Assembly (NCBI GenBank): GCA_018402085.1
Contig: JAGYJM010000002.1
Location: 682,001-746,000, forward strand
Reading direction: 5' to 3'
DNA length: 64,000 bases
DNA from: Flavobacteriales bacterium
GTDB lineage: Bacteria; Bacteroidota; Bacteroidia; Flavobacteriales_D; Sanyastnellaceae
Under the pieces are notes generated by a model. The model searched no databases and was not told where the DNA came from. It saw only the letters and a program-made list of their open reading frames with translations. Both the position numbers and the translations under genes were made by a program. Below, one piece after another: positions 19,980-30,652 of the stretch; the first letter of the stretch is position 1, and every line of letters begins with the position of its first letter.

Positions 19980-21218
19980 TCACTCATAACGCAGCGATTC
20001 GATAGGATCGAGCGCAGCAGCGCGCTTCGCAGGGTAGTAGCCGCTGATCACGCTTGTCAGAAAGCAGAGGGTGACACCAACAATGATCCACAACCACGGA
20101 ATGACAAAAGGCGTCTCGAAGAAGAGCGAGACCATATTACCGATCAGCAGTCCGAGAAGGATGCCAAAAAATCCACCAATCTGACCGATCACGATGGCCT
20201 CTACGAGAAACTGCATTCTGATGATGGCGGCACTTGCGCCAATGGCCTTGCGCACACCAATTTCACGAGTTCGCTCAGTCACAGAAACCAACATGATATT
20301 CATGAGCCCTATGCCCGCGCCGAACAGCGTGATGATACCGATTACAGTGGCTGCAATGGTGACAACGTCTATGCCTTCAAGCATGGTTTCGATCATGGCG
20401 CTGCTTTGTTGGATGTCAAATGAAGAGGCTGCGCCTGCAGCATCTTGCCGGATCACCCTGAAGACACCGTAAGCTTCGCTGATGGCATCATCCATACTGC
20501 GGGCATCGCTTACCTGAACGCTCACACTGTAATTCGTGTTCTCAGTGGCGTATTGCTTTCTCAGGTTGCTCAGCGTGATAAAACACTGGTTGTCTTGCGA
20601 CATGCCCATGACCTGGCCCTTTGAAGCCAACACACCGACTACCCGGCAGGGGAAGGAGCCAATGGAAATTTCAGCGTCTACCGGGTCTTCCCACTCCTTA
20701 AATAGCTCATTGACAATATCTTGACCGAGGATCACCAGGTTCTGAGAGCTGCTCATATCACCCGGCGTGAAGCCACGTCCGCTGGCGAGCTCATAGCCTG
20801 AGATGCGCAAGTAGTTTTCATCAATCCCGAGTACTTGCACATTAGGGTTGGTTTTCTCTTCAGCGCGTTTCAAAGTGGCCACACTGGAACCAAAGGCTGA
20901 AAGCCCTACACGAGCACCAAAGTTGTAGTTCTCCTTAAATTCTTTCGCCTGTCTGTACGTGATGGGCTGGCCCTGTTTTTCGACGCGCCCCATGCGGCGC
21001 CCGCGACTCCGTTTCATCTCCACCGTGAAGGTGTTGGTACCGAGAGAAGAGAATTCTTGCTGGATGTTCGATTTGAGCGATTCAGTGGCGGTCACCATAG
21101 ACACCAGTGCCATAATTCCGATGGCGATGATCGAAACCGTCAGGATGGTACGCAAAAGCTGACTCCTTATGGAGCGGATCGAAACTTTTATGTTTTCGGC
21201 TACTGTGGCCCTTTTCAT
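19980..21218 (-). CDS. MacB-like ABC transporter permease (FtsX domain)
   Basis: NIKVSIRSIRSQLLRTILTVSIIAIGIMALVS; LMNIMLVSVTERTREIGVRKAIGA; start at MKRATVAEN. Confidence 0.93.
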   Translation of the reverse strand: MKRATVAENIKVSIRSIRSQLLRTILTVSIIAIGIMALVSMVTATESLKSNIQQEFSSLGTNTFTVEMKRSRGRRMGRVEKQGQPITYRQAKEFKENYNFGARVGLSAFGSSVATLKRAEEKTNPNVQVLGIDENYLRISGYELASGRGFTPGDMSSSQNLVILGQDIVNELFKEWEDPVDAEISIGSFPCRVVGVLASKGQVMGMSQDNQCFITLSNLRKQYATENTNYSVSVQVSDARSMDDAISEAYGVFRVIRQDAAGAASSFDIQQSSAMIETMLEGIDVVTIAATVIGIITLFGAGIGLMNIMLVSVTERTREIGVRKAIGASAAIIRMQFLVEAIVIGQIGGFFGILLGLLIGNMVSLFFETPFVIPWLWIIVGVTLCFLTSVISGYYPAKRAAALDPIESLRYE

Positions 21219-21357
21219 GAATCCAAATGTAGCGAAAGGGTACACTTCACCGCATGAAATCTTGTGAACGGCATGATTCAAGGCCGTGCGGCTTCCGGCT
21301 GAAGTTTCTATCTTTGCAGCCCTAAGAAAGTTCTTTCAAAATTTCAACACCACCTTT

Positions 21358-23625
21358 ATGGTATTCGATATCGAAATGATCCGTGAGGTTTACGCTAAAA
21401 TGCCCGAACGCATTGAACAGGCGCGAAAGCTGACAGGTAAACCACTCACCCTCTCAGAAAAAATTCTTTATAGCCACCTTTGGGACGCCGAACCCAAAGA
21501 AGAGTATACCCGTGGCAAATCATACGTGAACTTCTCGCCTGACCGCGTGGCGATGCAGGATGCAACAGCCCAGATGGCATTGCTTCAGTTTATGCAGGCA
21601 GGTCGCGACAAAGTAGCAGTTCCTTCTACAGTGCATTGCGACCACTTGATACAGGCACGTATCGGCGCGAACAAAGACCTCCAGGAGTCGATCAACAAGA
21701 ACAATGAAGTCTTCAACTTCCTTCAGTCGGTGTCTAACAAATACGGCATTGGCTTCTGGAAGCCCGGCGCAGGGATCATTCACCAGGTGGTACTTGAAAA
21801 CTACGCCTTCCCGGGTGGAATGATGATCGGCACTGATTCGCATACGGTGAATGCAGGCGGACTCGGAATGGTGGCCATCGGCGTTGGTGGTGCCGATGCG
21901 GTTGACGTTATGGCCGGAATGCCCTGGGAGCTGAAATTCCCGAAACTTATTGGGGTGCACCTCACCGGGAAGATGAATGGCTGGACAAGCGCAAAAGACG
22001 TGATCCTGAAAGTAGCCGGAATACTCACAGTGAAAGGAGGCACCGGGTCGATCGTAGAGTATTTCGGTCCGGGTGCCGAATCGATCTCGTGTACCGGTAA
22101 AGGAACCATCTGTAACATGGGCGCAGAGATCGGTGCAACAACCTCAACCTTCGGTTACGATGACAGCATGGAGCGTTATCTCCGTGCTACCGGACGCACA
22201 GAAGTGGCCGAAGCGGCCAATGAAATTCGTGAACATCTCACGGCTGATGCCGCATGCTACGAACGCCCTGAAGCGTACTTTGATGAGGTGATCCATATCA
22301 ACCTTTCCGAACTTGAGCCACACCTCAACGGACCATTCAGTCCGGACATCGCTACGCCGATTTCAAAAATGGCTGAAGAAGCAGAGAAGAACGGATGGCC
22401 AACCAAAGTGGAGTACGGACTGATCGGTTCCTGCACCAACTCAAGCTATGAAGATATCTCACGTTCTGCTTCGATAGCGAAGCAAGCGACCAATAAAAAA
22501 CTGAAGACACGGGCCAATATCACTATTACCCCGGGCTCTGAGCAAGTGCGCTTTACCATTGAGCGTGACGGTTTCATCAACATCTTTGAAGACCTTGGTG
22601 CCAGCGTGTTTGCCAATGCCTGTGGGCCATGCATCGGACAGTGGGCACGCGAGGGGGCTGAAAAGAAAGAGAAGAACACCATCGTTCACTCGTTCAACCG
22701 AAACTTCGCGAAGCGTGCAGACGGCAATCCGAACACCCATGCTTTTGTTGGTTCGCCTGAACTCGTGACGGCTATCGCCATTGCCGGAGACCTTCGCTTC
22801 AACCCACTCACCGACAAACTGATCAATGAGTCGGGTGAAGAAGTGCTGCTTGAGCCACCACACGGAGAAGAACTTCCGGAAAAAGGCTTTGACGTTGAAG
22901 ATCCGGGCTATGTAGCTCCGGCAGAAGATGGCAGCCGGGTTGAAGTTGTTGTCAAAGAGGGTAGCGATCGCCTTCAGTTGCTCGATCCTTTTAATCCTTG
23001 GGATGGTGAAAACCTCACGGGAGCCAAACTACTCATCAAAGCCTTCGGTAAATGTACCACCGACCACATCTCGATGGCGGGGCCATGGTTGCGCTACCGC
23101 GGTCACCTCGATAACATCGCCAACAACACGCTAACCGGTGCGGTAAATGCATTTAATCAGGAGACCAACAAGGTCAAAAACCAACTCACCGGAGAATACG
23201 GGGAGGTGCCTCAGGTACAGCGTGACTACAAGGCGGAAGGAGTTCCTACGGTCGTGGTTGGCGATAGCAACTACGGTGAGGGTTCTAGCCGTGAGCATGC
23301 CGCGATGCAGCCCCGTCACCTCGGAGTGAAGGTTGTGTTGGTCAAGAGCTTTGCCCGCATTCACGAGACGAACCTCAAAAAGCAAGGTATGCTCGCTCTC
23401 ACCTTTGCAGATGAAAGCGACTACGATAAGATCCGGGAAGATGATGTTTTCAACTTCGTTGATCTGAAAGACTTTGCTCCCGAGAAGCAGGTCACCATTG
23501 AGCTTGTGCATAAAGACGGCATAACAGATACCATCATGACCAATCACAGCTACAATGAGCAGCAGATTGGTTGGTACCGCGCCGGATCAGCTCTGAACCT
23601 GATCAAAGAGCAGAATAAAGACTAA
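21358..23625 (+). CDS. Aconitate hydratase
   Basis: [76 protein letters not shown]. Confidence 0.97.
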   Translation: MVFDIEMIREVYAKMPERIEQARKLTGKPLTLSEKILYSHLWDAEPKEEYTRGKSYVNFSPDRVAMQDATAQMALLQFMQAGRDKVAVPSTVHCDHLIQARIGANKDLQESINKNNEVFNFLQSVSNKYGIGFWKPGAGIIHQVVLENYAFPGGMMIGTDSHTVNAGGLGMVAIGVGGADAVDVMAGMPWELKFPKLIGVHLTGKMNGWTSAKDVILKVAGILTVKGGTGSIVEYFGPGAESISCTGKGTICNMGAEIGATTSTFGYDDSMERYLRATGRTEVAEAANEIREHLTADAACYERPEAYFDEVIHINLSELEPHLNGPFSPDIATPISKMAEEAEKNGWPTKVEYGLIGSCTNSSYEDISRSASIAKQATNKKLKTRANITITPGSEQVRFTIERDGFINIFEDLGASVFANACGPCIGQWAREGAEKKEKNTIVHSFNRNFAKRADGNPNTHAFVGSPELVTAIAIAGDLRFNPLTDKLINESGEEVLLEPPHGEELPEKGFDVEDPGYVAPAEDGSRVEVVVKEGSDRLQLLDPFNPWDGENLTGAKLLIKAFGKCTTDHISMAGPWLRYRGHLDNIANNTLTGAVNAFNQETNKVKNQLTGEYGEVPQVQRDYKAEGVPTVVVGDSNYGEGSSREHAAMQPRHLGVKVVLVKSFARIHETNLKKQGMLALTFADESDYDKIREDDVFNFVDLKDFAPEKQVTIELVHKDGITDTIMTNHSYNEQQIGWYRAGSALNLIKEQNKD

Positions 23626-23644
23626 GGTTAAAACTATTCGAAAT

Positions 23645-23677
23645 AAAAAATCCGCAGAATTATCTGCGGATTTTTTT
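23645..23677 (+). terminator. Rho-independent terminator after aconitase
   Basis: aaaaaatccgcagaattatctgcggattttttt: perfect stem tccgcaga/tctgcgga with T-run. Confidence 0.85.
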
Positions 23678-23790
23678 GTTGGAACAACTTGGTTAAGCGT
23701 AGAAAGAACCGTCTCGTAGTGTAGAACAGATGAAGATAAAGTGTAATAAGAGAGTGCTTTCAGGCTTCAGTTGTTGTGAGTTTCGAATGT

Positions 23791-24156
23791 CTACTTTCCG
23801 GTAGCGCGAAATACAAAGCGCATGTGGTGAACCTCTTCACCGGTGCTTGCGAAGCGCATGCCTTCCAGTTTGCGAATCACATAATTGCGGAACTCTGCAT
23901 TACTGGCGTTCGACTCGAGAACGGTAATCATACCGCAGCTCTCGATGCGAAAGCTCACGAGCACCACCTCCACATCATGTGTAGGCTTGAGAGTTCCTGG
24001 GTAGCTGATGAGCCGCGAAATCTCTTTACGGACTTCGACGGTAGCGGCAACGGGGTTTCCTCCGGCGTTGGCAGTCTGAGCCAACGAAGCAATGAGGAGG
24101 AGAGTTGAGAATGAGCGAATTACACGTTTCACAGTGGGTTGTTTTTCTTGGTGCAA
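23791..24156 (-). CDS. Small secreted hypothetical protein
   Basis: Signal peptide; EVVLVSFRIESCGMITVLESNASNAEFRNYVIRKLEGMRF, resembling a TonB-C-like fold. Confidence 0.6.
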   Translation of the reverse strand: MHQEKQPTVKRVIRSFSTLLLIASLAQTANAGGNPVAATVEVRKEISRLISYPGTLKPTHDVEVVLVSFRIESCGMITVLESNASNAEFRNYVIRKLEGMRFASTGEEVHHMRFVFRATGK

Positions 24157-24307
24157 ATGTCTGACGAGTTTCTCGTTGAACCGATTAATGCCCTGTGAAT
24201 GCTATGTTGTTGATTTGCAATGAAGATTAAGCGCAGGTTCCTTTTATGAAGGGCATATTAACTTCCATTCATGTCGAAACTGTCTCCTTCTCGGTATTTT
24301 TACCGCT

Positions 24308-24952
24308 ATGAGCGTTTTTGAACTGCCAAACGGTGAAAAATTAATGCTGCTGCCGCAACGTGCCGCAATGTGGAACAGGTCCAAAATGCTCATCGTAAGC
24401 GATATTCATATTGGTAAAAGCGGGCATTTTCGAAAAAACGGAGTGCCCCTCCCTGTGGATACGAACAACGAGAATCTCTGGAAACTCTCAGGTCTACTCC
24501 TCGACCACAAACCTGAACGACTCCTGATTCTGGGTGATCTTTTTCACAGCAGTTACAATCCTGAATGGGAGGCCTTTAATGATATGCTGGCCAATTTCGA
24601 TCAACTGGAAACCATTCTGGTTAAAGGAAACCACGACCCGATATCCAATGAGCGATTGCTCACAAGCGGCATGATAATCCACAATGAACTTATTGAAGAT
24701 GGATTTCATTTCACACACGAGCCCATAGAAGAGGACCGGGGCGGCAGGGGATATAACCTGAGCGGACATCTTCATCCGGCAGTGAAATTGAAGGGCGTCG
24801 GACGTCAGCACCTGCGCCTGCCATGTTTTTGGTTTACCGAAAAAAACGGAGTTCTGCCGGCTTTCGGCAGCTTCACCGGTACGCATCCCATTCGGCCTAA
24901 AAAAGCAGATAAGGTCTACGCCATCACAAACGAGCAGGTAGTGGAGGTGTGA
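24308..24952 (+). CDS. pdeM: Ligase-associated DNA damage response endonuclease PdeM-like metallophosphoesterase
   Basis: LIVSDIHIGKSGHFRKNGVPLP, LLILGDLFHS, LVKGNHDP, NLSGHLHPAV. Confidence 0.88.
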   Translation: MSVFELPNGEKLMLLPQRAAMWNRSKMLIVSDIHIGKSGHFRKNGVPLPVDTNNENLWKLSGLLLDHKPERLLILGDLFHSSYNPEWEAFNDMLANFDQLETILVKGNHDPISNERLLTSGMIIHNELIEDGFHFTHEPIEEDRGGRGYNLSGHLHPAVKLKGVGRQHLRLPCFWFTEKNGVLPAFGSFTGTHPIRPKKADKVYAITNEQVVEV

Positions 24953-24953
24953 G

Positions 24954-25343
24954 CTAACGCTGGCTGATCAGCTCCGTCTCTTTAAGCAATACGCCACGAC
25001 GGTATCGGTATTCTTTGACCTTTCGCCCATTCTTATCATAGTCGTAATGGGTGCCTTCTTCGAACCCATTCTCATAAAATTCCCATGACTTCACGTGGCC
25101 ATTTTCCCAATAGTAGATCCATTCACCGTGCTCTACACCTCGCTGGTAATGACCCACATAATCGAGTTGGCCATTGGGGTAGTACAGCTCTTCTTTGACA
25201 CGGTCCTGGCCTTTCCCCTTGGTGTATACCACTACATAAGGCTTGCCATTGTCATGCTTGCGCACGATGTGTTTGGTGAGCGATGTTTGCTGCAGCGAGA
25301 GTGGCGCAATGACGAATAATAGAAGTGTGAAATAGGTCTGCAT
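24954..25343 (-). CDS. MORN-variant repeat protein (YwqK-like)
   Basis: YYPNGQLDYVGHYQRGVEHGEWIYYWENGHVKSWEFYENGFEEGTHYDYDKNGRKVKEYRYRRG. Confidence 0.8.
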   Translation of the reverse strand: MQTYFTLLLFVIAPLSLQQTSLTKHIVRKHDNGKPYVVVYTKGKGQDRVKEELYYPNGQLDYVGHYQRGVEHGEWIYYWENGHVKSWEFYENGFEEGTHYDYDKNGRKVKEYRYRRGVLLKETELISQR

Positions 25344-25439
25344 CTTTATAGGGCTGGTTATAAGCTATACGCATTTGGGATGCGGGGGTTTCAGCTCAAT
25401 GAAGAAACCAATTGCCTTGAGTCTCGTAGAAAACAGCGA

Positions 25440-26954
25440 ATGAAGCGTGCGGTGGATAACATGCAAAGAGCCTTGGGCACCTTGTGGGTGCTCTTGTTGA
25501 TGCCTCTCCTTTTTTGTGCACAGGAAAACCTGTGGATGCGACCGGCTATAGACCAACAGGCATGGCAGCACGACCTTCAGGTGCTTGACCGCTTCATCAG
25601 AGAACACCACGGTGGAATATTTAGGTATTGCTCGCCGTCGCAACTCGATTTCCTCTACGCTTCGTTGCACGATACGGAGCAAGACACCCTCACGATGCGT
25701 GAGGTCTTCTTGCGGGTCAGTAATTACATTGATGCGCTTCGTGACGGACATACCTATGCGATGCCGCCTGAAGAAATCAGTGACCGATTACTCGCCTCTG
25801 AACGCTTCTTCCCCTTGACGCTCGAAGTCAATGATTTTGAGGCGTGCATCGCTGAAAATTTCTCAGACATCCAATCACTTTCAACCGGTAAACGCATCGT
25901 GCAGATCAATGGCCTGCCTATCCGCCGAATTCTGCTCGAGTTGCGACCCTATCTCACCGCCGATGGCTTCTCTTCCAGCGGCAAATGGGGGGTGCTGCAG
26001 GGGCAGTTTTGGTGGTACTTCGGACTTCACTTCGGATTTGCAGAAAGTTACACGGTGTCAATTGAAGATGAATCTGAAGTTAGCGAATACCACCTGCCCG
26101 CAGTTCGTATGGATGACTTCTTCAATAAACAGCAAGAACTCTACCGAAGCAGCATGAGAAGTGCAGAGCCTGTGCAACATCAGGTCATCGGTAGCTCGGG
26201 AATCCTGCAGGTCTCCACCTTCGGCGAAAAACCACTCCGCTACTTCCGCCGAACGTTTAGAAGGGCACTTCGTAGCTTCCGCAAAGAAGACGTAGCGCAG
26301 CTCATCATTGATATCCGTGGGAATGGTGGCGGACGAGAAGGGGTAGAGAATTTACTCTTGAATTGCTTTACTCACAACCTTGAAGACAAATACCGGGAGG
26401 TGACCATTCGTCGCCCGAAGGCGGTGAGTTACGAGCATATTCAGCACCCGCGCTATAATCAACTCAAGGATGCGCTGTACCGTGCAGTTGAATTCAGAAC
26501 TGATAAACAAGGCAAATGGCAACGTAAGAACCGCTTCAGAAGAACGTTCAGAAAGCCTCGTTACGTTTTCGATAAGCCGGTATATGTGTTGATTGACCGC
26601 GAAGTATTCTCCGGAGCCTCAGAATTTGCAGCACTCGCTTCAGATTACGGTCAGTCCTGCACCCTCGTAGGAGAAGAAACTTGTGGAGGATACAGCGGAC
26701 ACACCAGCGGGTACTATTATACCCTGGTACTCCCGGAAAGCCAGATTCGGGTCAAGGTGCCGCGTATTTGGTTCGGACTCAATGTGCGAGATACGTACAA
26801 TGGAGGTGTGCTTCCTGACTGGAGGCTCAGTTGGTTTGGTAAAGACGGCGGCTACAGTGAAATCAACGATCTGATTGAGCTTCAGGCACGCTGGAGGCAA
26901 GAAGAAGTTTTAAAGGGAAGCTCTACTGAATCTCAACAGAGAAGTTACCCTTGA
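25440..26954 (+). CDS. S41 family peptidase
   Basis: DGHTYAMP; LIIDIRGNGGG; PVYVLIDREVFSGASEFAALASDY (catalytic Ser). Confidence 0.88.
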   Translation: MKRAVDNMQRALGTLWVLLLMPLLFCAQENLWMRPAIDQQAWQHDLQVLDRFIREHHGGIFRYCSPSQLDFLYASLHDTEQDTLTMREVFLRVSNYIDALRDGHTYAMPPEEISDRLLASERFFPLTLEVNDFEACIAENFSDIQSLSTGKRIVQINGLPIRRILLELRPYLTADGFSSSGKWGVLQGQFWWYFGLHFGFAESYTVSIEDESEVSEYHLPAVRMDDFFNKQQELYRSSMRSAEPVQHQVIGSSGILQVSTFGEKPLRYFRRTFRRALRSFRKEDVAQLIIDIRGNGGGREGVENLLLNCFTHNLEDKYREVTIRRPKAVSYEHIQHPRYNQLKDALYRAVEFRTDKQGKWQRKNRFRRTFRKPRYVFDKPVYVLIDREVFSGASEFAALASDYGQSCTLVGEETCGGYSGHTSGYYYTLVLPESQIRVKVPRIWFGLNVRDTYNGGVLPDWRLSWFGKDGGYSEINDLIELQARWRQEEVLKGSSTESQQRSYP

Positions 26955-27435
26955 AAGAGATGTCGAAGCCCACCGGCTGTCCGTTCACGGTTTCGCGCAG
27001 AACCATCTCGAAGCTGACAGATTCTGTTCCACCCAGAAAGGCCGGACTAAAGTTCACAACTCCGTTGGTGCAGGTGTAGGTTCTTACCGGTAGCAACTCA
27101 TCATTTTGATTAACCTCTTCAAAGTAGTTGAATACCTCATCTTCAGGAATAAACTGCACTACCTGATCCACGCTGTCTGTACCGAGTTGGATATTCAGGT
27201 TGTGGGCTTCCGTTTCGCCCTCAAGACGAATATCAGCCGTGAGAAAATAACGGCGAGAAAGAATATTGTCATCGTCAGGCTGGGTGTATTCGGCCATGAG
27301 TAGCGGGTATTCTTCACCCTGCCATGTGATGGTGCCGCACTCACACATGTACTCCGGATTGACGAAGTCTTCGTTCTTGGCACAGCCGGCCAAAAAGAGC
27401 ACCATGATCAAAAGAAGCGGAAAACCTGTTTTCAT
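26923..27435 (-). CDS. Putative lipoprotein, unknown function
   Basis: Likely start MKTGFPLLLIMVLFLAGCAKNEDF (lipobox LAGC); 3' end overlaps the S41 gene convergently. Confidence 0.7.
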   Translation of the reverse strand: MKTGFPLLLIMVLFLAGCAKNEDFVNPEYMCECGTITWQGEEYPLLMAEYTQPDDDNILSRRYFLTADIRLEGETEAHNLNIQLGTDSVDQVVQFIPEDEVFNYFEEVNQNDELLPVRTYTCTNGVVNFSPAFLGGTESVSFEMVLRETVNGQPVGFDISFKGNFSVEIQ

Positions 27436-27558
27436 GCCAGTAACTTTAAGAGCGTGAAAATAGTGAATTCTCCCTAACCCTTTTCTGCAAACAGAAGTGA
27501 CTATGGTACTTCCATGCATTCACACACAAGCTTAGTGGGTAAGCTTAGATACTCAACA

Positions 27559-28674
27559 CTAAGCGCCTTGCGAGCCGAACAGCATGAATAAGAGACCTCC
27601 AACAGCGAGTATTGCAAGCACCAGGAAGAAAATCTTCCAGAAGCTGTAAGGGCGTTCACCGCGCACCTCGCCGCTCTGTCCGTTGATCAGGAAGCGGTAA
27701 ACTTTGCCTTTGTACCGGTAGGTGCTGACGTATATCGGCAGAAGAATATGCTTGAAAGTGAGATTGTCCCACTGGGTATTCATTGAGATAATGCGTTGCT
27801 TGTCACCCCCAATGTCACGCTTCACAAGCACCCGGATTTGATCGGTGATCTGTTGCTTGCCAATCTCAAAGCCTTCGTCTAAGTTTACATTGTAGCTCTC
27901 TACAAGGAATCCGCGCAGGTAATCATGGTCGAACGGAACAAGCTGCTTCAGGTTCCACGGATGCAGCTTCATGGTGATGTCAGTAGGAAGGGCGGTGTTG
28001 GCAAGCACAAGTTCATCATCAAAAAAGTGCTTTACCTGACCGGAAGCCGGGTACCAGTCAGTCACGGTTTTGGTACGGGTACGGCGCTCGGTTTTGCCGT
28101 CAACGGTTACGGTGTAGCTCTCGGTTTTGGTCCGGTTTACACCTCTTTTCCCTTGATAAATAGTGAATGTGTCGGCATCGAAAGTCCAGAAAGGAATATA
28201 CACTCCCTTCAGTTTATCCGGGAGGTTCTGCATTTTCTTCAGGTCATTTGGCGCAAACCACAATGAATGCAGCCACTTTTTGTAGCGCTCAATACCGTCG
28301 CGGTGATTGATCTGGAAGGGAATCAGCGCTTGTGGTTTGATCTGCTCCGTCTCTTTGGCTGAGTCCATCAGCAGGTGGCCACCGCAGAACAGACAGGTAC
28401 GCCCAACGGACGTACCTTTGAAGGGGTTTAAGGCACCGCAGCTCTCACACTCTACATTGGTGACTTTTTCTGTTCCGGCATCCTCAGTACCTTTTGAGAG
28501 GTAGTCATGCAGTTCCTTTTCCCGAATTTCAATGGCCGATTCATCAATCGTGTTCTGAGTAGAACAGTAGTCGCATGTCAACTCTGTGGTTCCCGGCTTG
28601 TAACGCAGCTCCGCACCACAGTTGCTACAGTGGGTTTTCTTTACCCCTTCGGCTGTTTCCTGTACTTCAGCCAT
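27559..28674 (-). CDS. Zinc-ribbon domain protein
   Basis: HCSNCGAELRYKPGTTELTCDYCS and ECESCGALNPFKGTSVGRTCLFCG; C-terminal TM. Confidence 0.8.
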   Translation of the reverse strand: MAEVQETAEGVKKTHCSNCGAELRYKPGTTELTCDYCSTQNTIDESAIEIREKELHDYLSKGTEDAGTEKVTNVECESCGALNPFKGTSVGRTCLFCGGHLLMDSAKETEQIKPQALIPFQINHRDGIERYKKWLHSLWFAPNDLKKMQNLPDKLKGVYIPFWTFDADTFTIYQGKRGVNRTKTESYTVTVDGKTERRTRTKTVTDWYPASGQVKHFFDDELVLANTALPTDITMKLHPWNLKQLVPFDHDYLRGFLVESYNVNLDEGFEIGKQQITDQIRVLVKRDIGGDKQRIISMNTQWDNLTFKHILLPIYVSTYRYKGKVYRFLINGQSGEVRGERPYSFWKIFFLVLAILAVGGLLFMLFGSQGA

Positions 28675-28677
28675 GGC

Positions 28678-29814
28678 TTAGCTGTTTGGCAGGGGAGGAG
28701 GTGCGCTTCCGAAGAAGCCTCTCACATCGTCAATATCCGCAGCTTTCGACCATTCTGACATACCTTCTTTCCATAAGAGGGTGTCACGACTGATCTGCTG
28801 ATCGTTGATCATTTTCTGAATGGTGGTCATATCGAACGGACCGGCTTGCTGGCCGTTTATAGCAGCCCAGTATTGTGTTTGTCCCGGTAGTGGTGGTGGA
28901 CCTGCTTTCGGCGCGGTAGCGCCGGATGCTCCGGTTGGCGTGCCTCCTTGAGCGCCTTGTTGACCTTGCTGGAAGAGCCCCCCGGCCTGGTTTGACATCA
29001 TAAAGCCCATACCGAGTCCCATGGCAGAACCTGCAGCACCCTGGTTCTCGGCGGCTTTCTCCATCGCTTTCGCCGCTTTCATCTGGGCCAGCTTGTGGAG
29101 GTCAATTTTATCGAGGCGACTCAGCTCGAAGATCTCTTTCTTGATCTCTTCAGGCATCGAGACGTTCTCAACGAGGAACTTCGTCAGCGTCAGTCCGTAC
29201 TCTTCAAATTCAGGCTGCAGTTGCTCCAGGGCAAATTCGCTGAGCTCGTTCACGTTACCCGCAAACCCTTCTACCGGGATGCGCGCTTCACCAACGGCAT
29301 CGGTCAGTCGCGTAACGACGATGCTTCGCAGCTGGGCATCTATCTCATCCGTGGTGAACTGGCCGTCGGTACCCACAATCTCCTTGAGGAACTTCGCCGG
29401 ATCTGAAATCCGGATAGCGTAGGTTCCAAAAGAGCGGATTTCAAGCATCCCGTAACGCTCATCAGATAGAATGATCGGAGACTTGGTGCCCCAGCGACAA
29501 TCCGTAAAGTTCTTGGTGTTGAAGAAGTAGACTTCGGCTTTGAACGGACTGTTAAAACCGTACTTCCATCCTTTCAGGGTCGAAAGAATCGGCATGTTGG
29601 AGGTGGTGAGCTCGTACATGCCCGGACCGTACACATCTGCAATCTGGCCTTCGTTTACGAGCACGGCCATCTGCGACTCGCGCACTGTCAGCTTTGCACC
29701 GTTCTTAATTTCATTCTGGTACCGCTCAAAGCGATATACCATGGTGTCTTGCGTAGGGTCTGTCCACTCAATGATGTCAATGAGTTCGCCCCTCAGTTTA
29801 TCCCAAATACCCAT
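28678..29814 (-). CDS. SPFH domain protein (YdjI/virion-core-like) with C-terminal GYF_2 domain
   Basis: VRESQMAVLVNEGQIADVYGPGMYEL...; C-terminal YWAAINGQQAGPFDMTTIQKMINDQQISRDTLLWKEGMSEW. Confidence 0.85.
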   Translation of the reverse strand: MGIWDKLRGELIDIIEWTDPTQDTMVYRFERYQNEIKNGAKLTVRESQMAVLVNEGQIADVYGPGMYELTTSNMPILSTLKGWKYGFNSPFKAEVYFFNTKNFTDCRWGTKSPIILSDERYGMLEIRSFGTYAIRISDPAKFLKEIVGTDGQFTTDEIDAQLRSIVVTRLTDAVGEARIPVEGFAGNVNELSEFALEQLQPEFEEYGLTLTKFLVENVSMPEEIKKEIFELSRLDKIDLHKLAQMKAAKAMEKAAENQGAAGSAMGLGMGFMMSNQAGGLFQQGQQGAQGGTPTGASGATAPKAGPPPLPGQTQYWAAINGQQAGPFDMTTIQKMINDQQISRDTLLWKEGMSEWSKAADIDDVRGFFGSAPPPLPNS

Positions 29815-29862
29815 CCGGATCTTTTTGTAGTTGTACCCGCGAAAGATACGAATTCGATTGTC

Positions 29863-30213
29863 TTATAACTGCTCTCTGCGGCGCCTTTCAGCCTTTCCGG
29901 CGATGGAAGTTATTAACGATAAAATAAGTGAGAACAGCAGTGCCCACCAGAAACTGTCTACCCTGAACCCATCAAGCAGGTAATCTGCCAATAAAATAGT
30001 CGCGGCATTAATAACGAAAATGAACAGTCCGAGGGTGATGATGGTGGCGGGAATGGTGAGGAAAATGAGGAGCGGGCGCACAACCGCATTGAGTAGTGAA
30101 ATAACTACGGCTACTACGATCACATTCCACCAGTGGCTGTCAACGTACACTCCCGGTAATAACCAGGAGCCCAGCAACACAGCAATCATTGTCAATATGA
30201 AGGTTCTGAACAT
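29863..30213 (-). CDS. Phage holin family protein (4-TMS membrane protein)
   Basis: LNAVVRPLLIFLTIPATIITLGLFIFVINAATILLADYLLDGFRVDSFWWALLFSLILSLI. Confidence 0.88.
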   Translation of the reverse strand: MFRTFILTMIAVLLGSWLLPGVYVDSHWWNVIVVAVVISLLNAVVRPLLIFLTIPATIITLGLFIFVINAATILLADYLLDGFRVDSFWWALLFSLILSLITSIAGKAERRRREQL

Positions 30214-30652
30214 GGGAGAGGAGTTTAAGTGTGTCACGAAGATACGGAATGTGAGCCGTCAGCCGTCTGCGTCTGCGGCCTACGTGTCAATGACCAAAAC
30301 AGGTTGTCACATTTGAGCCTACCGGAGAGGGATGCGCCACGCGCATCCTTTACGCTGAACCACAATTCACAAACGGCTATAAGACGTCTCCTAACCCGAA
30401 GGCGTCCTGAAAGACCCCTCACCCGAGTTCTAAACGCTAACTAGTAATCGATGAATAATGAACTCTAAATCAGCGCATCCTTGCGCTGATTCTTTCTTTC
30501 AGAATACGAACATAAGGACGCGCTTAGCGCGTCTGATAGCATTTCAAGAGTATTACAGGTCCCGTAAGCGTCCTGCAAGCGTCCCACAGGCGTCTTCCCC
30601 CCCCCTTACCGCAATAAAGCTGTGATCTTTCCCAGGACACCATTCGCTACTT

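Noticed and set aside
24954-25343. Toxin-antitoxin system
   Set aside because: YwqK/MORN-variant proteins are often labelled antitoxin, but no toxin partner is adjacent.
28678-29814. Viral origin for the virion-core-like protein
   Set aside because: The name is historical; SPFH/GYF proteins of this type are common bacterial proteins and the surroundings are chromosomal.
29863-30213. Prophage remnant because of the phage holin family hit
   Set aside because: This 4-TMS family is widespread in bacterial chromosomes and no other phage genes are present.
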